Assembly (NCBI GenBank): GCA_025938055.1
Contig: JAICQC010000024.1
Coordinates: 1-20,550 of the forward strand
DNA from: Anaerolineales bacterium
GTDB taxonomy: Bacteria > Chloroflexota > Anaerolineae > Anaerolineales > Villigracilaceae
Direction: 5' to 3'
Length of the DNA stretch: 20,550 nucleotides
The notes under the pieces: generated by a model
Database searches by the model: none
The model's input: the letters and a program-made list of their open reading frames with translations, nothing else
Told to the model about the DNA's origin: nothing
In this document: positions 7,364 to 14,568 of the stretch, piece after piece
How positions within the stretch are numbered: position 1 is the first letter of the stretch
Layout: every line of letters begins with the position of its first letter
Position numbers and translations under genes: made by a program

Positions 7364-9199
7364 CTAGTTGACTCTCGAAATTTCCATTTCGAGCTCTTCA
7401 TCGATCCTCGTCTGGATGTCGTAAATCCGGCGGTACATGCCATCCATCTGAGAGATCAATTCCGCATGCGTTCCCATTTGAATGACTTCACCTTTATCCA
7501 TTACCAGGATCAGGTCTGCGATCATCACGGACTGGATGCGGTGGGCAATGATGAATGTAGTGCGGTTCTCCATCAGTCCGTTGAGGGCATCGCGGATGGA
7601 TGCTTCGGTCTCGGTATCAACAGAGGATGTCGAGTCATCCAGGATCAGGATGCGCGGGTTCTTCAGCAGGGTTCGTGCAATGGTCACACGCTGTTTCTGC
7701 CCGCCGGAGAGCGTCACGCCTTTTTCGCCAACCAGCGTGTTGTAGCCATCCGGAAAGCTCAGGATCACATCGTGAATGGCGGCAGCCCTGGCGGCGCGCT
7801 CTACTTCTTCCTGTGAAACATCGCGCCCAACTCCATAGGTGATATTCTCGCGGATCGAGCGACTGAACAGGAACGGTTCCTGCTCCACGATGCCGATCTG
7901 CTTGCGCAGATACGCACGAGAATAATCCTTGAGTTCCACGCCCTCGAGCAGGATGCGCCCGCCAGTGTATTCATGGAAGCGAGGCAGTAGGTTCACCAGC
8001 GAGGACTTTCCCGAGCCGGTCGAGCCGAGCAGAGCAACAGCCTGACCCGGCTTGACGGTAAACGAAACGTTCTTCAAGACGTCATCCTTGCCATCCGAAT
8101 ATATGAAGGAGACATTTTCAAAAACGATCTCGCCTCGCACCGGACCTTCAGGCTGAACCTTGCCGTCCAGGAGCGGCTCGCGCGCCTGCCTGACGACTTC
8201 CATCAAACGACCGTACGAGACCATCCCCGAGGACGCGTTGACGATGATGCGTCCCAGGTTGCGGATGGGCCAGATCAGCCAGACGACCAGCCCGACATAG
8301 GCAATGTACATGCCGACCGTGATCTCTCCATTGATCGCCATGGTCGCCGCATAGACGAACCCGAACAGCATCTGGAGTCCCAGCACAATATCGGAAAGCG
8401 GCCAAAACATGGAATGCATAAGGAGAAGGAACTTGCCCCTTATGTATTTGGTCCAGTTGTCTTTCTCGAACTTGCCTTTTTCGTATTCCTGGCGCCCGAA
8501 CGCTTTCACCACACGGACACCTGTCAGGTTCTCCTGCAGGGTGGTCGATAAGACCGCTTCCTGTGCCTGATAATTTTCAAAAGCTTTGGTGACCCGCTTG
8601 AAGAACCAGACAGAGGCAAGCAGCATGAATGGGATGGCGATGACCGAGAGCAGTCCCAGCTTGACGTTCAGGTTCAGGATCGCGATGAAGTTGATCACGA
8701 ACAGCAGGACGATCCGTCCGATGCCGATGCCCTGCTCGCTGAAGAAACGCCGCAGAGCATCCACGTCGGATGTCACGCGCTCGATCAGGTCACCAGTGGG
8801 GGTCGTCGCGTGATACGAAAAGCTCAGGCGCTGGATGTGGTCGAAGAGGAAGTCGCGCAAGCGGCGCGTAATGCCCTCGGCGGTGTAGGCGGCTAAACGT
8901 CCTGAAAGGAAAGAGAACGCGCCTTCGAAGGTCGCCAGTCCCACAAATCCCAACGCAATCCAAAGGAAGGTCTGCGTGAGACTGTTCCCGATATAGTTGC
9001 CCTGTGTCAGCACATCGTCGGCGAAGTAGCGCAGCAACAGATACGTGAATGTTTTTGCCAGCGCGGAGACAGCCAGCGCGGCGGTCGCGCCGAGATATGG
9101 CAGGCGATAATCCACCATCATCTTCCAGATCCCTCGCAGATGGTTCTTATCGATGACTTTGCGGAAATCAAATGTCAGGGTGGGCTCGAGTGTAGTCAC
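7364..9199 (-). CDS. ABC exporter half-transporter, degenerate-site subunit (heterodimer partner)
   Basis: A 611-residue half-transporter: N-terminal transmembrane domain (residues 30-330) and C-terminal NBD. Walker A is GSTGSGKSS (Lys398), the signature is canonical LSGGQ, and the H-loop is AHRIQS. The Walker B region is ILILDD: Asp522 stands where the catalytic Glu should be. This makes it the degenerate-site subunit of an asymmetric exporter whose partner is the gene at 5358-7214. Start is GTG 9199 with GGAG 8 bases upstream (TTGGAGAGAGTACC). It is the first structural gene after a leader peptide and terminator (9242-9379), so its transcription is probably controlled by attenuation. Membrane protein; substrate not predictable beyond a multidrug or lipid-type exporter. 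Confidence 0.93.
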   Translation of the reverse strand: MTTLEPTLTFDFRKVIDKNHLRGIWKMMVDYRLPYLGATAALAVSALAKTFTYLLLRYFADDVLTQGNYIGNSLTQTFLWIALGFVGLATFEGAFSFLSGRLAAYTAEGITRRLRDFLFDHIQRLSFSYHATTPTGDLIERVTSDVDALRRFFSEQGIGIGRIVLLFVINFIAILNLNVKLGLLSVIAIPFMLLASVWFFKRVTKAFENYQAQEAVLSTTLQENLTGVRVVKAFGRQEYEKGKFEKDNWTKYIRGKFLLLMHSMFWPLSDIVLGLQMLFGFVYAATMAINGEITVGMYIAYVGLVVWLIWPIRNLGRIIVNASSGMVSYGRLMEVVRQAREPLLDGKVQPEGPVRGEIVFENVSFIYSDGKDDVLKNVSFTVKPGQAVALLGSTGSGKSSLVNLLPRFHEYTGGRILLEGVELKDYSRAYLRKQIGIVEQEPFLFSRSIRENITYGVGRDVSQEEVERAARAAAIHDVILSFPDGYNTLVGEKGVTLSGGQKQRVTIARTLLKNPRILILDDSTSSVDTETEASIRDALNGLMENRTTFIIAHRIQSVMIADLILVMDKGEVIQMGTHAELISQMDGMYRRIYDIQTRIDEELEMEISRVN

Positions 9200-9241
9200 G
9201 GTACTCTCTCCAAAAGGTTGATCAAACAGGTCAAATAAAAC

Positions 9242-9271
9242 AAAAAGGCTGCGGCGGGTGCGCCACAGCCT
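9242..9271 (-). terminator. Intrinsic terminator inside the ABC leader (attenuator)
   Basis: Read on the minus strand, GGCTGTGGCG - CACC - CGCCGCAGCC folds into a 10-bp stem with one U-G wobble. An outer A-U (9271 with 9246) makes 11 bp, and a run of five T and then TTTTATTT follow. On the plus strand the U-G becomes a C-A mismatch, so the structure suits only the minus transcript. It lies after the leader ORF and 42 bases before the ABC start codon. Confidence 0.75.
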
Positions 9272-9295
9272 AAAAGGACAGGGAGTAAAGACCTA

Positions 9296-9379
9296 TCAAT
9301 GGTCTACGGGCGCACTACGAGAAGGAATCATGCCAGCATCAGGGATGCTGAAGATAAGGGTCAGGCTAGAGATAAACAT
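9296..9379 (-). CDS. Putative 27-residue leader peptide of the ABC exporter operon
   Basis: This short ORF begins at ATG 9379 with a strong Shine-Dalgarno site, AAAGGAG (9388-9394), 8 bases upstream, and ends at TGA 9296. The peptide begins MFISSLTLIFSIPDAG and ends PVDH; I do not recognise it. The N-terminal half is hydrophobic, and it holds three prolines, so it is not obviously an amino-acid-starvation leader with a run of one residue. Its position between a promoter and an intrinsic terminator, and segment 2 of the antiterminator lying in its last codons, argue that the act of translation is what matters. By analogy with bmrB upstream of bmrCD in Bacillus, it would report ribosome stalling. 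Coding status is inferred from the ribosome site and layout only. Confidence 0.6.
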   Translation of the reverse strand: MFISSLTLIFSIPDAGMIPSRSAPVDH

Positions 9380-9433
9380 GCAGTGCGCTCCTTTCGTTGG
9401 AATTGCTTAACTTCTTTTAAGTAAAGCTGTTCG

Positions 9434-9463
9434 AGTTTACACCGACCCAGCCAAATATGTCAA
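9434..9463 (-). promoter_or_regulatory. Sigma-70-like promoter of the ABC exporter operon
   Basis: On the minus strand: perfect TTGACA (9458-9463), an 18-base spacer, then TAAACT (9434-9439, four of six matches to TATAAT). The start point would be near 9427, about 33 bases before the leader ribosome site. Confidence 0.6.
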
Positions 9464-9476
9464 GGCTTATCCGCGT

Positions 9477-9542
9477 GATTGCTTCGCTTATAATAGAAGT
9501 TCTTCCATTGCGAGCGGCGATGCTTTTCCGCCCGAAGCAATC
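9477..9542. repeat. Inverted-repeat element (REP-like) upstream of the aminotransferase
   Basis: GATTGCTTCG (9477-9486) and CGAAGCAATC (9533-9542) are a perfect 10-bp inverted repeat. The right part, CATTGCGAG to CGAAGCAATCTC (9506-9544), resembles a palindromic dispersed repeat I know from many bacterial genomes. A perfect TATAAT (9489-9494, plus strand) lies just inside the left arm and may be the -10 box of the aminotransferase gene, though no good -35 is seen. Confidence 0.5.
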
Positions 9543-9552
9543 TCCTGTAATT

Positions 9553-10431
9553 ATGATTCAAATCTGGCAAATCACTCCAACACGGAACATCAAACTCAAG
9601 ATTGACGCTGCTTCACTAGATGAGGTAACGCGCCAACTGCCCGCAGGGTATTACAGCACGTTCCGAACTTTTGAGGGAGCCAGGCGCGTCCTTGGACTCA
9701 GAGCGCATTTGCGACGTCTTTTCGAGCCGGTCTCTTCCCCCAACGTGGACGATTCTTTCCTGCGCCGGCAGTTGTCCGCGCTGCTGGAGCCTTATCGCCC
9801 CGGCGAGGCGCGCGTCCGTGCGATTGTGACAAAGGGTGGCGAAGCGTACATTGCCGTCCAGCCGCTCGAGCCGTTAGCACACGAAGTCTATCAAAAGGGC
9901 GTGCATGTGCAAACAATGCATCTCCAGCGACAGCATCCGCGGTTGAAGTCGACTACGTTTATCGGTCGCAGTGATCTGCAACGAAAGCAGATAGCGCAAG
10001 GGGGAATCTTCGAAGCGCTGCTGGTGAAGGATGGGAAAGTTCTGGAAGGAATGACCAGTAACTTCTTTTACATCCCTCGCGCAAAGCTTCGAGAGCGCGC
10101 TTCGACTTCACTCGTTGCAGCAGGCGCTACTCGCTCCGCTCAGCGTGAGGAAATCTTACGCACCGCCCGCGATGACATCCTACTCGGCATCACGCGCGAA
10201 ACTGTCATTGACATTGCTCGGGAAAGGGGATTGGAGATAAAGTATGAACCCCTCGAGCGGGATCAGTTGTCGGCTTTGCAGGAAGCGTTCATCACATCCA
10301 GTTCACGTGGGATCGTGCCAGTTGTTAAGATTGACGAGTCGGTGGTGGGGCAGGGGAGTCCGGGTCCGGTTACAAAGGAATTAATGAGCGCCTATCAGAC
10401 GTATATTGCTGAACATGCCGAGCGCATATAG
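9553..10431 (+). CDS. Class IV PLP-dependent aminotransferase (branched-chain/D-amino acid/ADC lyase family)
   Basis: A 292-residue protein from ATG 9553. The open frame extends back to 9457, but those codons cross the inverted repeat at 9477-9542 and do not look like protein. Family marks: YYSTFRTFEGARRVLGLRAHLRRL near the N terminus, the PLP-binding Lys132 in PRLKSTTF, EALLVKDGKVLEGMTSNFFYI, the phosphate-binding LLGITRETV, and EAFITSSSRGIVPV near the C terminus. The fold IV group covers IlvE-type and D-amino acid aminotransferases and aminodeoxychorismate lyase; residues visible here do not decide among them. Odd feature: between FFYI and RTARDDILLGITR there are about 22 extra residues (10079-10144) that look like an inserted repeat. 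It ends 2 bases from the MATE gene, convergent. Confidence 0.88.
   Translation: MIQIWQITPTRNIKLKIDAASLDEVTRQLPAGYYSTFRTFEGARRVLGLRAHLRRLFEPVSSPNVDDSFLRRQLSALLEPYRPGEARVRAIVTKGGEAYIAVQPLEPLAHEVYQKGVHVQTMHLQRQHPRLKSTTFIGRSDLQRKQIAQGGIFEALLVKDGKVLEGMTSNFFYIPRAKLRERASTSLVAAGATRSAQREEILRTARDDILLGITRETVIDIARERGLEIKYEPLERDQLSALQEAFITSSSRGIVPVVKIDESVVGQGSPGPVTKELMSAYQTYIAEHAERI
10079..10144 (+). repeat. Probable in-frame repeat insertion inside the aminotransferase
   Basis: The DNA has the look of a dispersed palindromic repeat (GCGCTTCGACTTC ... CTCGCTCCGCTCAGCG). It encodes Ala/Arg/Ser/Thr-rich residues (AKLRERASTSLVAAGATRSA) in a surface loop where family members usually pass directly from the SNFFYI strand to the GITRET loop. 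The boundaries are estimates. Confidence 0.45.
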
Positions 10432-10433
10432 CC

Positions 10434-11843
10434 TCAATCGGCTTCCACAGCTTTGGTCTCCAATCCTTCGACATGCATTGTTAGGTTATTGATCCACCTG
10501 CGCGACCGGTATCGGTGGATGCCTATGAACCATTTCGTAGCCTCTTCAGACATTGCGAAGAGATAAACGAAATAGACGGGAAGGTCAAGAATAAACGCGG
10601 CAAGATACGCCATCGGTACCCCGACGATCCAGATGATGATACCGTCCAAGAAAAGCGAAAAGCGTGTGTCGCCGCCAGCGCGCAGGATGCCGACCACCGT
10701 GGTCATATTATTAACACGGATCCACAGGAAAAATGTAACCACATTGATAATGTAGCCCGCGTTCTGAATCACTTCTGGTGAGACTTTGTAGAGCGACAGC
10801 ACAGGAGCCTTTACCAATTGCAGAACCAGCCCTAGAAGAAGCCCGCCTATCATCCCGATCCCAAGCGAGCGCCCGGCATACAGATATGCCTCGTCTTCTT
10901 TTCCCGCGCCAATGCGGTTTCCGACAAGCACGGAGGTTGCATTGGAAACACCGATAAAGACTACGAAAGCCACCTGTTCGATGGTCGCAACGATGTTCAT
11001 GGCAGCGTACGCCTGCGTTCCCATACGCCCATAAATGATGTTGTAGGTCGTAATGCCCAGGGACCAGAACAATTCGTTCAGGATCACGGGCAGCATGGGC
11101 TTGATCACCCTGCCAAAGAAAACTTTGTCAAAGCCTGTCAACTCGCGGAATGAGGCCGCGACCGGGGACCTGGTGGCGTAGATGACCGTGAGGAGAGTGA
11201 TGCATTCGAGGAAGCGCGCGATCACGGCGGCAACGGCTACGCCCTGGATGCCCAGTTCGGGCAAGCCGAATCTCCCAAATATCAGCGAGTACGAAAGGAA
11301 CGTGCTCACCAGCAGTGCACCCACACTGACGGTCGTCGGTAGTCTTACATTGCCTGTGGATCGCATTACCAGCGCGTAGCTGAACGTGACAGCGAAAAAG
11401 AGAAACGTCCATGAGAAGATACGGATATAACCGGTCCCCAACTCAATGACCACCGGGTCCCGCGAGTAAATGCTCAATATCTGGGCAGGCAATAGCTGCG
11501 CCAGTACAAAAAAGATCAGGCTGGCTGAGACCGCCATCATCAGGCACAACCCGAGGACACGGCGAAGGTTGGGAATATCGCGCTTGCCCCAGAACTGCGC
11601 GGTGAACATCGCCGCGCCGCTGATGATCCCGAAGTGGACGAGGTTTAACAGGAATGCAATCTGTCCGGCAAGTCCCACTGCCGCAACCGAGGCGTCGCCT
11701 TTCTGCCCAACGAAGATGATGCCAAGCATGTTCAAACCCGAAAACATCAACTGTTGAATGATGATGGGGATGGCGATCTTTCGAACGTTATCGAAGTAAT
11801 CAGGGTCTTTATAGAATTCTATGATTCTGCGAAAAATGGACAC
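10434..11843 (-). CDS. MATE-family multidrug/Na+(H+) antiporter
   Basis: A 469-residue membrane protein with about 12 hydrophobic segments in two similar halves. Each half carries MATE-like elements: in the first, PIIIQQLMFSGLNMLGIIFVGQ and FTAQFWGKRD; in the second, LPVILNELFWSLGITTYNIIYGRMG, SVLVGNRIGAGKEDEA and GILRAGGDTRFSLFLD. MATE proteins export cationic drugs or metabolites in exchange for Na+ or H+. The start is GTG 11843, with AGAGGA only 3 bases away, which is close; no better start is seen before the first helix. It lies 15 bases after the tandem-GGDEF gene on the same strand, so the two are probably cotranscribed. Confidence 0.92.
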   Translation of the reverse strand: MSIFRRIIEFYKDPDYFDNVRKIAIPIIIQQLMFSGLNMLGIIFVGQKGDASVAAVGLAGQIAFLLNLVHFGIISGAAMFTAQFWGKRDIPNLRRVLGLCLMMAVSASLIFFVLAQLLPAQILSIYSRDPVVIELGTGYIRIFSWTFLFFAVTFSYALVMRSTGNVRLPTTVSVGALLVSTFLSYSLIFGRFGLPELGIQGVAVAAVIARFLECITLLTVIYATRSPVAASFRELTGFDKVFFGRVIKPMLPVILNELFWSLGITTYNIIYGRMGTQAYAAMNIVATIEQVAFVVFIGVSNATSVLVGNRIGAGKEDEAYLYAGRSLGIGMIGGLLLGLVLQLVKAPVLSLYKVSPEVIQNAGYIINVVTFFLWIRVNNMTTVVGILRAGGDTRFSLFLDGIIIWIVGVPMAYLAAFILDLPVYFVYLFAMSEEATKWFIGIHRYRSRRWINNLTMHVEGLETKAVEAD

Positions 11844-11858
11844 AATTCCTCTGACGTG

Positions 11859-12932
11859 TCAATCAAGAGCTGTGATCTGGTTTTTCCCGTTATCCTTGGA
11901 TTGCTTCGCTGCTCTTTCGACCGCCCGCAGCAGTTCGTCGAGGGTGGCGCCATTTGACGGGTACGTCGCAATGCCGATGGAGATCGTCACGGGGATTTTC
12001 CACACCTTTGACCTCGCTTCCACTTCCGAGCGGAGTCGTTCTGCAACGACGAAGGCATCCTGCCTGGCTGCAGCAGGGAGCAGCACCAGAAACTCGTCGC
12101 CAACCCGCCAGCGTGCGATAAAGTCACCGGGGCGCAGATGCTTCAGGAGCAATTCCGCCAGCTGCCGCAGCATCTGGTCTCCTGCTGAATAACTGATATC
12201 GTTGTAGAGCCGCAGGTTATCACCGTCAATGAACAGGATCGAGAATACATCCTGGTTCCGCTGCGACTGCTGCATGGCGCGCTTGAGCTCCCTCTCCGCG
12301 GCGATGCTGTTCGGCAGTTGTGTCACAGGGTCCAGGTAGGCGATCTGGTGTGTGGCGTCCAACCGGTTGGCAAAGGAAAGCAGGCGCTCCGTCAGCATGT
12401 TGATCACCCGCAGCTGGTAGTTGTTGATGGCAGAGGCATGCGCGTAACTCGTGGTCAGAAAGCCTCGCTCTCCGTACACTTTGGCGTCGAACAGCGCGTC
12501 GCTGATTGCGATCCACAGATCGGCAATCTCGAGCTTTTCATTCTGGAAGTGGATCAGGATGACGGAGGCGGGATTGGCAAGGTCGAATTGCCGGCTCTCG
12601 CGGTTAAGCCGCTCGTACACCGAACGGGCGATCCCGTCACAATCCACATTGCCATCTCCATCGAAGAAGATCAGAAATTCGTCGCCGCCGATCCGGTAGA
12701 CGGGCATACCCGTATCCCTGAGGACGATGCCCACCCAGTGCAAGACCGCGTCGCCCTGCAAATGCCCGTGGGCACTGTTAAAAGCCATGAAATTGTTTAG
12801 ATCGATGAGGAGCAGTGAGAATGCTGAGTCTGTATTTGAGGCGAGGCGCGCGGAGAACGTTTCCAGAAAGGATAAAAGATTGGCACAGCCTGTCAGGGTG
12901 TCCAGCCGCTCAACATGTTTGTCGTTGTTCAT
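11859..12932 (-). CDS. Tandem-GGDEF protein (putative diguanylate cyclase or c-di-GMP regulator)
   Basis: A 357-residue soluble protein with two GGDEF domains and nothing else recognisable. The first (about residues 8-165) begins DTLTGCANLL and has an intact GGDEF at 82-86, so it could make c-di-GMP. The second (about 200-357) begins YLDPVTQLPNSIAAERELKR and has VGDEF at 277-281 (in ARWRVGDEFLVLLP), with RPGD a few residues earlier that resembles the inhibitory RxxD site. The linker (LRVINMLTERLLSFANRLDATHQ) is helical. GGDEF domains act as dimers, so two in one chain could form an internal pair with one active and one regulatory copy. Start 12932 has AGAGGA 5-6 bases upstream. The MATE gene follows by 15 bases. 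Confidence 0.85.
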   Translation of the reverse strand: MNNDKHVERLDTLTGCANLLSFLETFSARLASNTDSAFSLLLIDLNNFMAFNSAHGHLQGDAVLHWVGIVLRDTGMPVYRIGGDEFLIFFDGDGNVDCDGIARSVYERLNRESRQFDLANPASVILIHFQNEKLEIADLWIAISDALFDAKVYGERGFLTTSYAHASAINNYQLRVINMLTERLLSFANRLDATHQIAYLDPVTQLPNSIAAERELKRAMQQSQRNQDVFSILFIDGDNLRLYNDISYSAGDQMLRQLAELLLKHLRPGDFIARWRVGDEFLVLLPAAARQDAFVVAERLRSEVEARSKVWKIPVTISIGIATYPSNGATLDELLRAVERAAKQSKDNGKNQITALD

Positions 12933-13026
12933 TGCGATCCTCTCACCGGGGTTGGAATTTTGCCTGTAGTTTTATCATATATTCAGCCCTGTGGAACAAC
13001 TGCACCCAAAATCTCGTCCTCTGGCA

Positions 13027-14568
13027 ATGAAGACTCAAAAATACTGGATGTTCTTCCTTACGATTTCGCTGGCAATTTTTGCCTGCAACTTTCCCGCTTC
13101 CACAGTATCTCCAGCCTCGCCTGTGCTGCCTCCAACAGCTCCCTTCCAGACTATGACGCCTCTGCCTCCCACGCCCACTCCTGTCATCGTGTATGAGCCG
13201 ATCTTTGAGCCTGCAGCTTGCGCCTTTCCTGTACCGTCGAGATACAGCCCTGAATGCGGCTATTTGATTGTGCCGGAGAATCGCTCCCGCGTGAACAGCC
13301 CCTGGGTCCGCCTGCACGTGGCGGTCTTCCGCAACCGGCTCGGTCAGGCTGTGGCAGACCCGGTCGTGCATCTGGCGGGCGGACCGGGTTCCTCCTCGCT
13401 GGATGTTGCAGGCTATATGTTCAACCAGGGGCTGGACGCGATTCTTGATCAGCGCGACTTTATCCTGTTCGACCAGCGCGGCACAGGCTATTCGCAGCCG
13501 CGTCTGGATTGTCCCGAGCGAGCCTCGGTGACTGGTCAGCTGCTCGAAGGAGGTCTTATCTCACCGGGATCAGATGCGCTTATTGTGGATGCCTTCCGCC
13601 GCTGCCGGGACCGGCTGGTGGGGCAGGGGATCGATCTCTCCTCTTATCACACCACGGCGAGCGCGGCTGATTTGAACGATTTGAGACAGGTGCTTGGGTA
13701 TGACAGGTTTAATCTATATGCCGTTTCGTACGGCACGCGCCTGGCGCTGACGTTGATGCGCGATCATCCCGAGGCGGTGCGAAGCGCGGTGCTCGATTCT
13801 GCGTATCCGCCACAGGTCAATCTGTATACGGCGCTGGCGCCAAATGCAGACCGCGCGTTCAATGTGTTCTTCAATCGCTGCGCGGCAGACCCGGCTTGTA
13901 ACACGTCATATCCCGATCTTCGCAATTTCTTCTACCAACTGGTGGATCAATTGAATACATCCCCGATTCTGCTTACACTGAATATCGCCAACACACCGCG
14001 CACTGTGCGCCTGGATGGCAGCCTTTTGATCGATGTGCTGTTCGTAGGTCTATATAACCCGGCAGTGACCGTCTCCATGCCGCAGATGATCTACGATGTT
14101 TCACGAGGCGAGTATGGGATTCTGAGGAATCGACTCGCACTTTACTTCGACGCCTCCGGCGCGCTGGGGATGCAGATGTCGGTGCAATGTGCGGAAGAGA
14201 TCCCGCTTAACGCACCTGAGGAGGCGTATGCTGCCGCACAGGGCGTTGCGCCACAGATCGCGGCGTTCTATCCGGCAAGCGTCCAGTCCTTGTTCGCCGT
14301 ATGCCGTGAATGGTCTACTGTCGCGTCCGACCCGCGCGAGAACCTGCCAGTGCAGAGCGACGTACCCGCGCTGATCCTCGCCGGAGAGCATGATCCCATA
14401 ACTCCTCCGGACTGGGGGCGGCTGACTGCACAGACCTTATCTCGTGCATACTTTTATGAATTGCCCGGGAATGGACATTGGGTGACGCGCTCGTCGCGCT
14501 GCGCGTTGTCCATGGCGCTGACGTTTTGGAACGACCCCAACACCGACCCGGGGTACGCCTGTCAGTAA
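13027..14568 (+). CDS. Secreted lipoprotein alpha/beta hydrolase (TAP/proline iminopeptidase-like)
   Basis: A 513-residue protein from ATG 13027, chosen over an upstream GTG (12991) because the signal peptide then starts at MKTQKYW. The hydrophobic stretch ends LAIFAC, a lipobox with Cys20, and a Thr/Pro-rich linker follows (PLPPTPTPV). The hydrolase core has the oxyanion strand HLAGGPGSS, FDQRGTGYSQP, the nucleophile Ser234 in AVSYGTR, the acid in GEHDPITPP and the catalytic His in GNGHWV near the C terminus; the last part matches the TAP-like C-terminal domain. Enzymes of this family cleave N-terminal residues from peptides or hydrolyse esters outside the cell. Its last 7 bases overlap the convergent hydrolase gene. 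Confidence 0.9.
   Translation: MKTQKYWMFFLTISLAIFACNFPASTVSPASPVLPPTAPFQTMTPLPPTPTPVIVYEPIFEPAACAFPVPSRYSPECGYLIVPENRSRVNSPWVRLHVAVFRNRLGQAVADPVVHLAGGPGSSSLDVAGYMFNQGLDAILDQRDFILFDQRGTGYSQPRLDCPERASVTGQLLEGGLISPGSDALIVDAFRRCRDRLVGQGIDLSSYHTTASAADLNDLRQVLGYDRFNLYAVSYGTRLALTLMRDHPEAVRSAVLDSAYPPQVNLYTALAPNADRAFNVFFNRCAADPACNTSYPDLRNFFYQLVDQLNTSPILLTLNIANTPRTVRLDGSLLIDVLFVGLYNPAVTVSMPQMIYDVSRGEYGILRNRLALYFDASGALGMQMSVQCAEEIPLNAPEEAYAAAQGVAPQIAAFYPASVQSLFAVCREWSTVASDPRENLPVQSDVPALILAGEHDPITPPDWGRLTAQTLSRAYFYELPGNGHWVTRSSRCALSMALTFWNDPNTDPGYACQ

Larger units (their letters stand above)
9200..9427 (-). promoter_or_regulatory. Attenuator leader of the ABC exporter operon
   Basis: This leader holds the leader-peptide ORF (9296-9379), an intrinsic terminator (9242-9271) and competing pairings. 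Segment 1 (GCGCACT, 9382-9388, in the spacer between the Shine-Dalgarno site and ATG of the small ORF) can pair with segment 2 (AGTGCGC, 9310-9316, near its stop). The pairing extends to 9 bp with one G-U, 9380-9388 with 9310-9318. Segment 2, as GTGCGCC (9309-9315), can instead pair with segment 3 (GGCGCAC, 9258-9264), which is the 5' arm and loop of the terminator. A perfect 7-bp hairpin (CAGCATC/GATGCTG, 9334-9350) lies inside the ORF. All sequences are as read on the minus strand. Confidence 0.65.

Noticed and set aside
7310..7816. 168-codon plus-strand open frame
   Set aside because: It overlaps the palindrome and the antisense strand of the ABC nucleotide-binding domain, and its translation has no family features.
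12991..13026. GTG 12991 as start of the TAP-like hydrolase
   Set aside because: It would add 12 residues ahead of a normal lipoprotein signal peptide, and it has no ribosome site.
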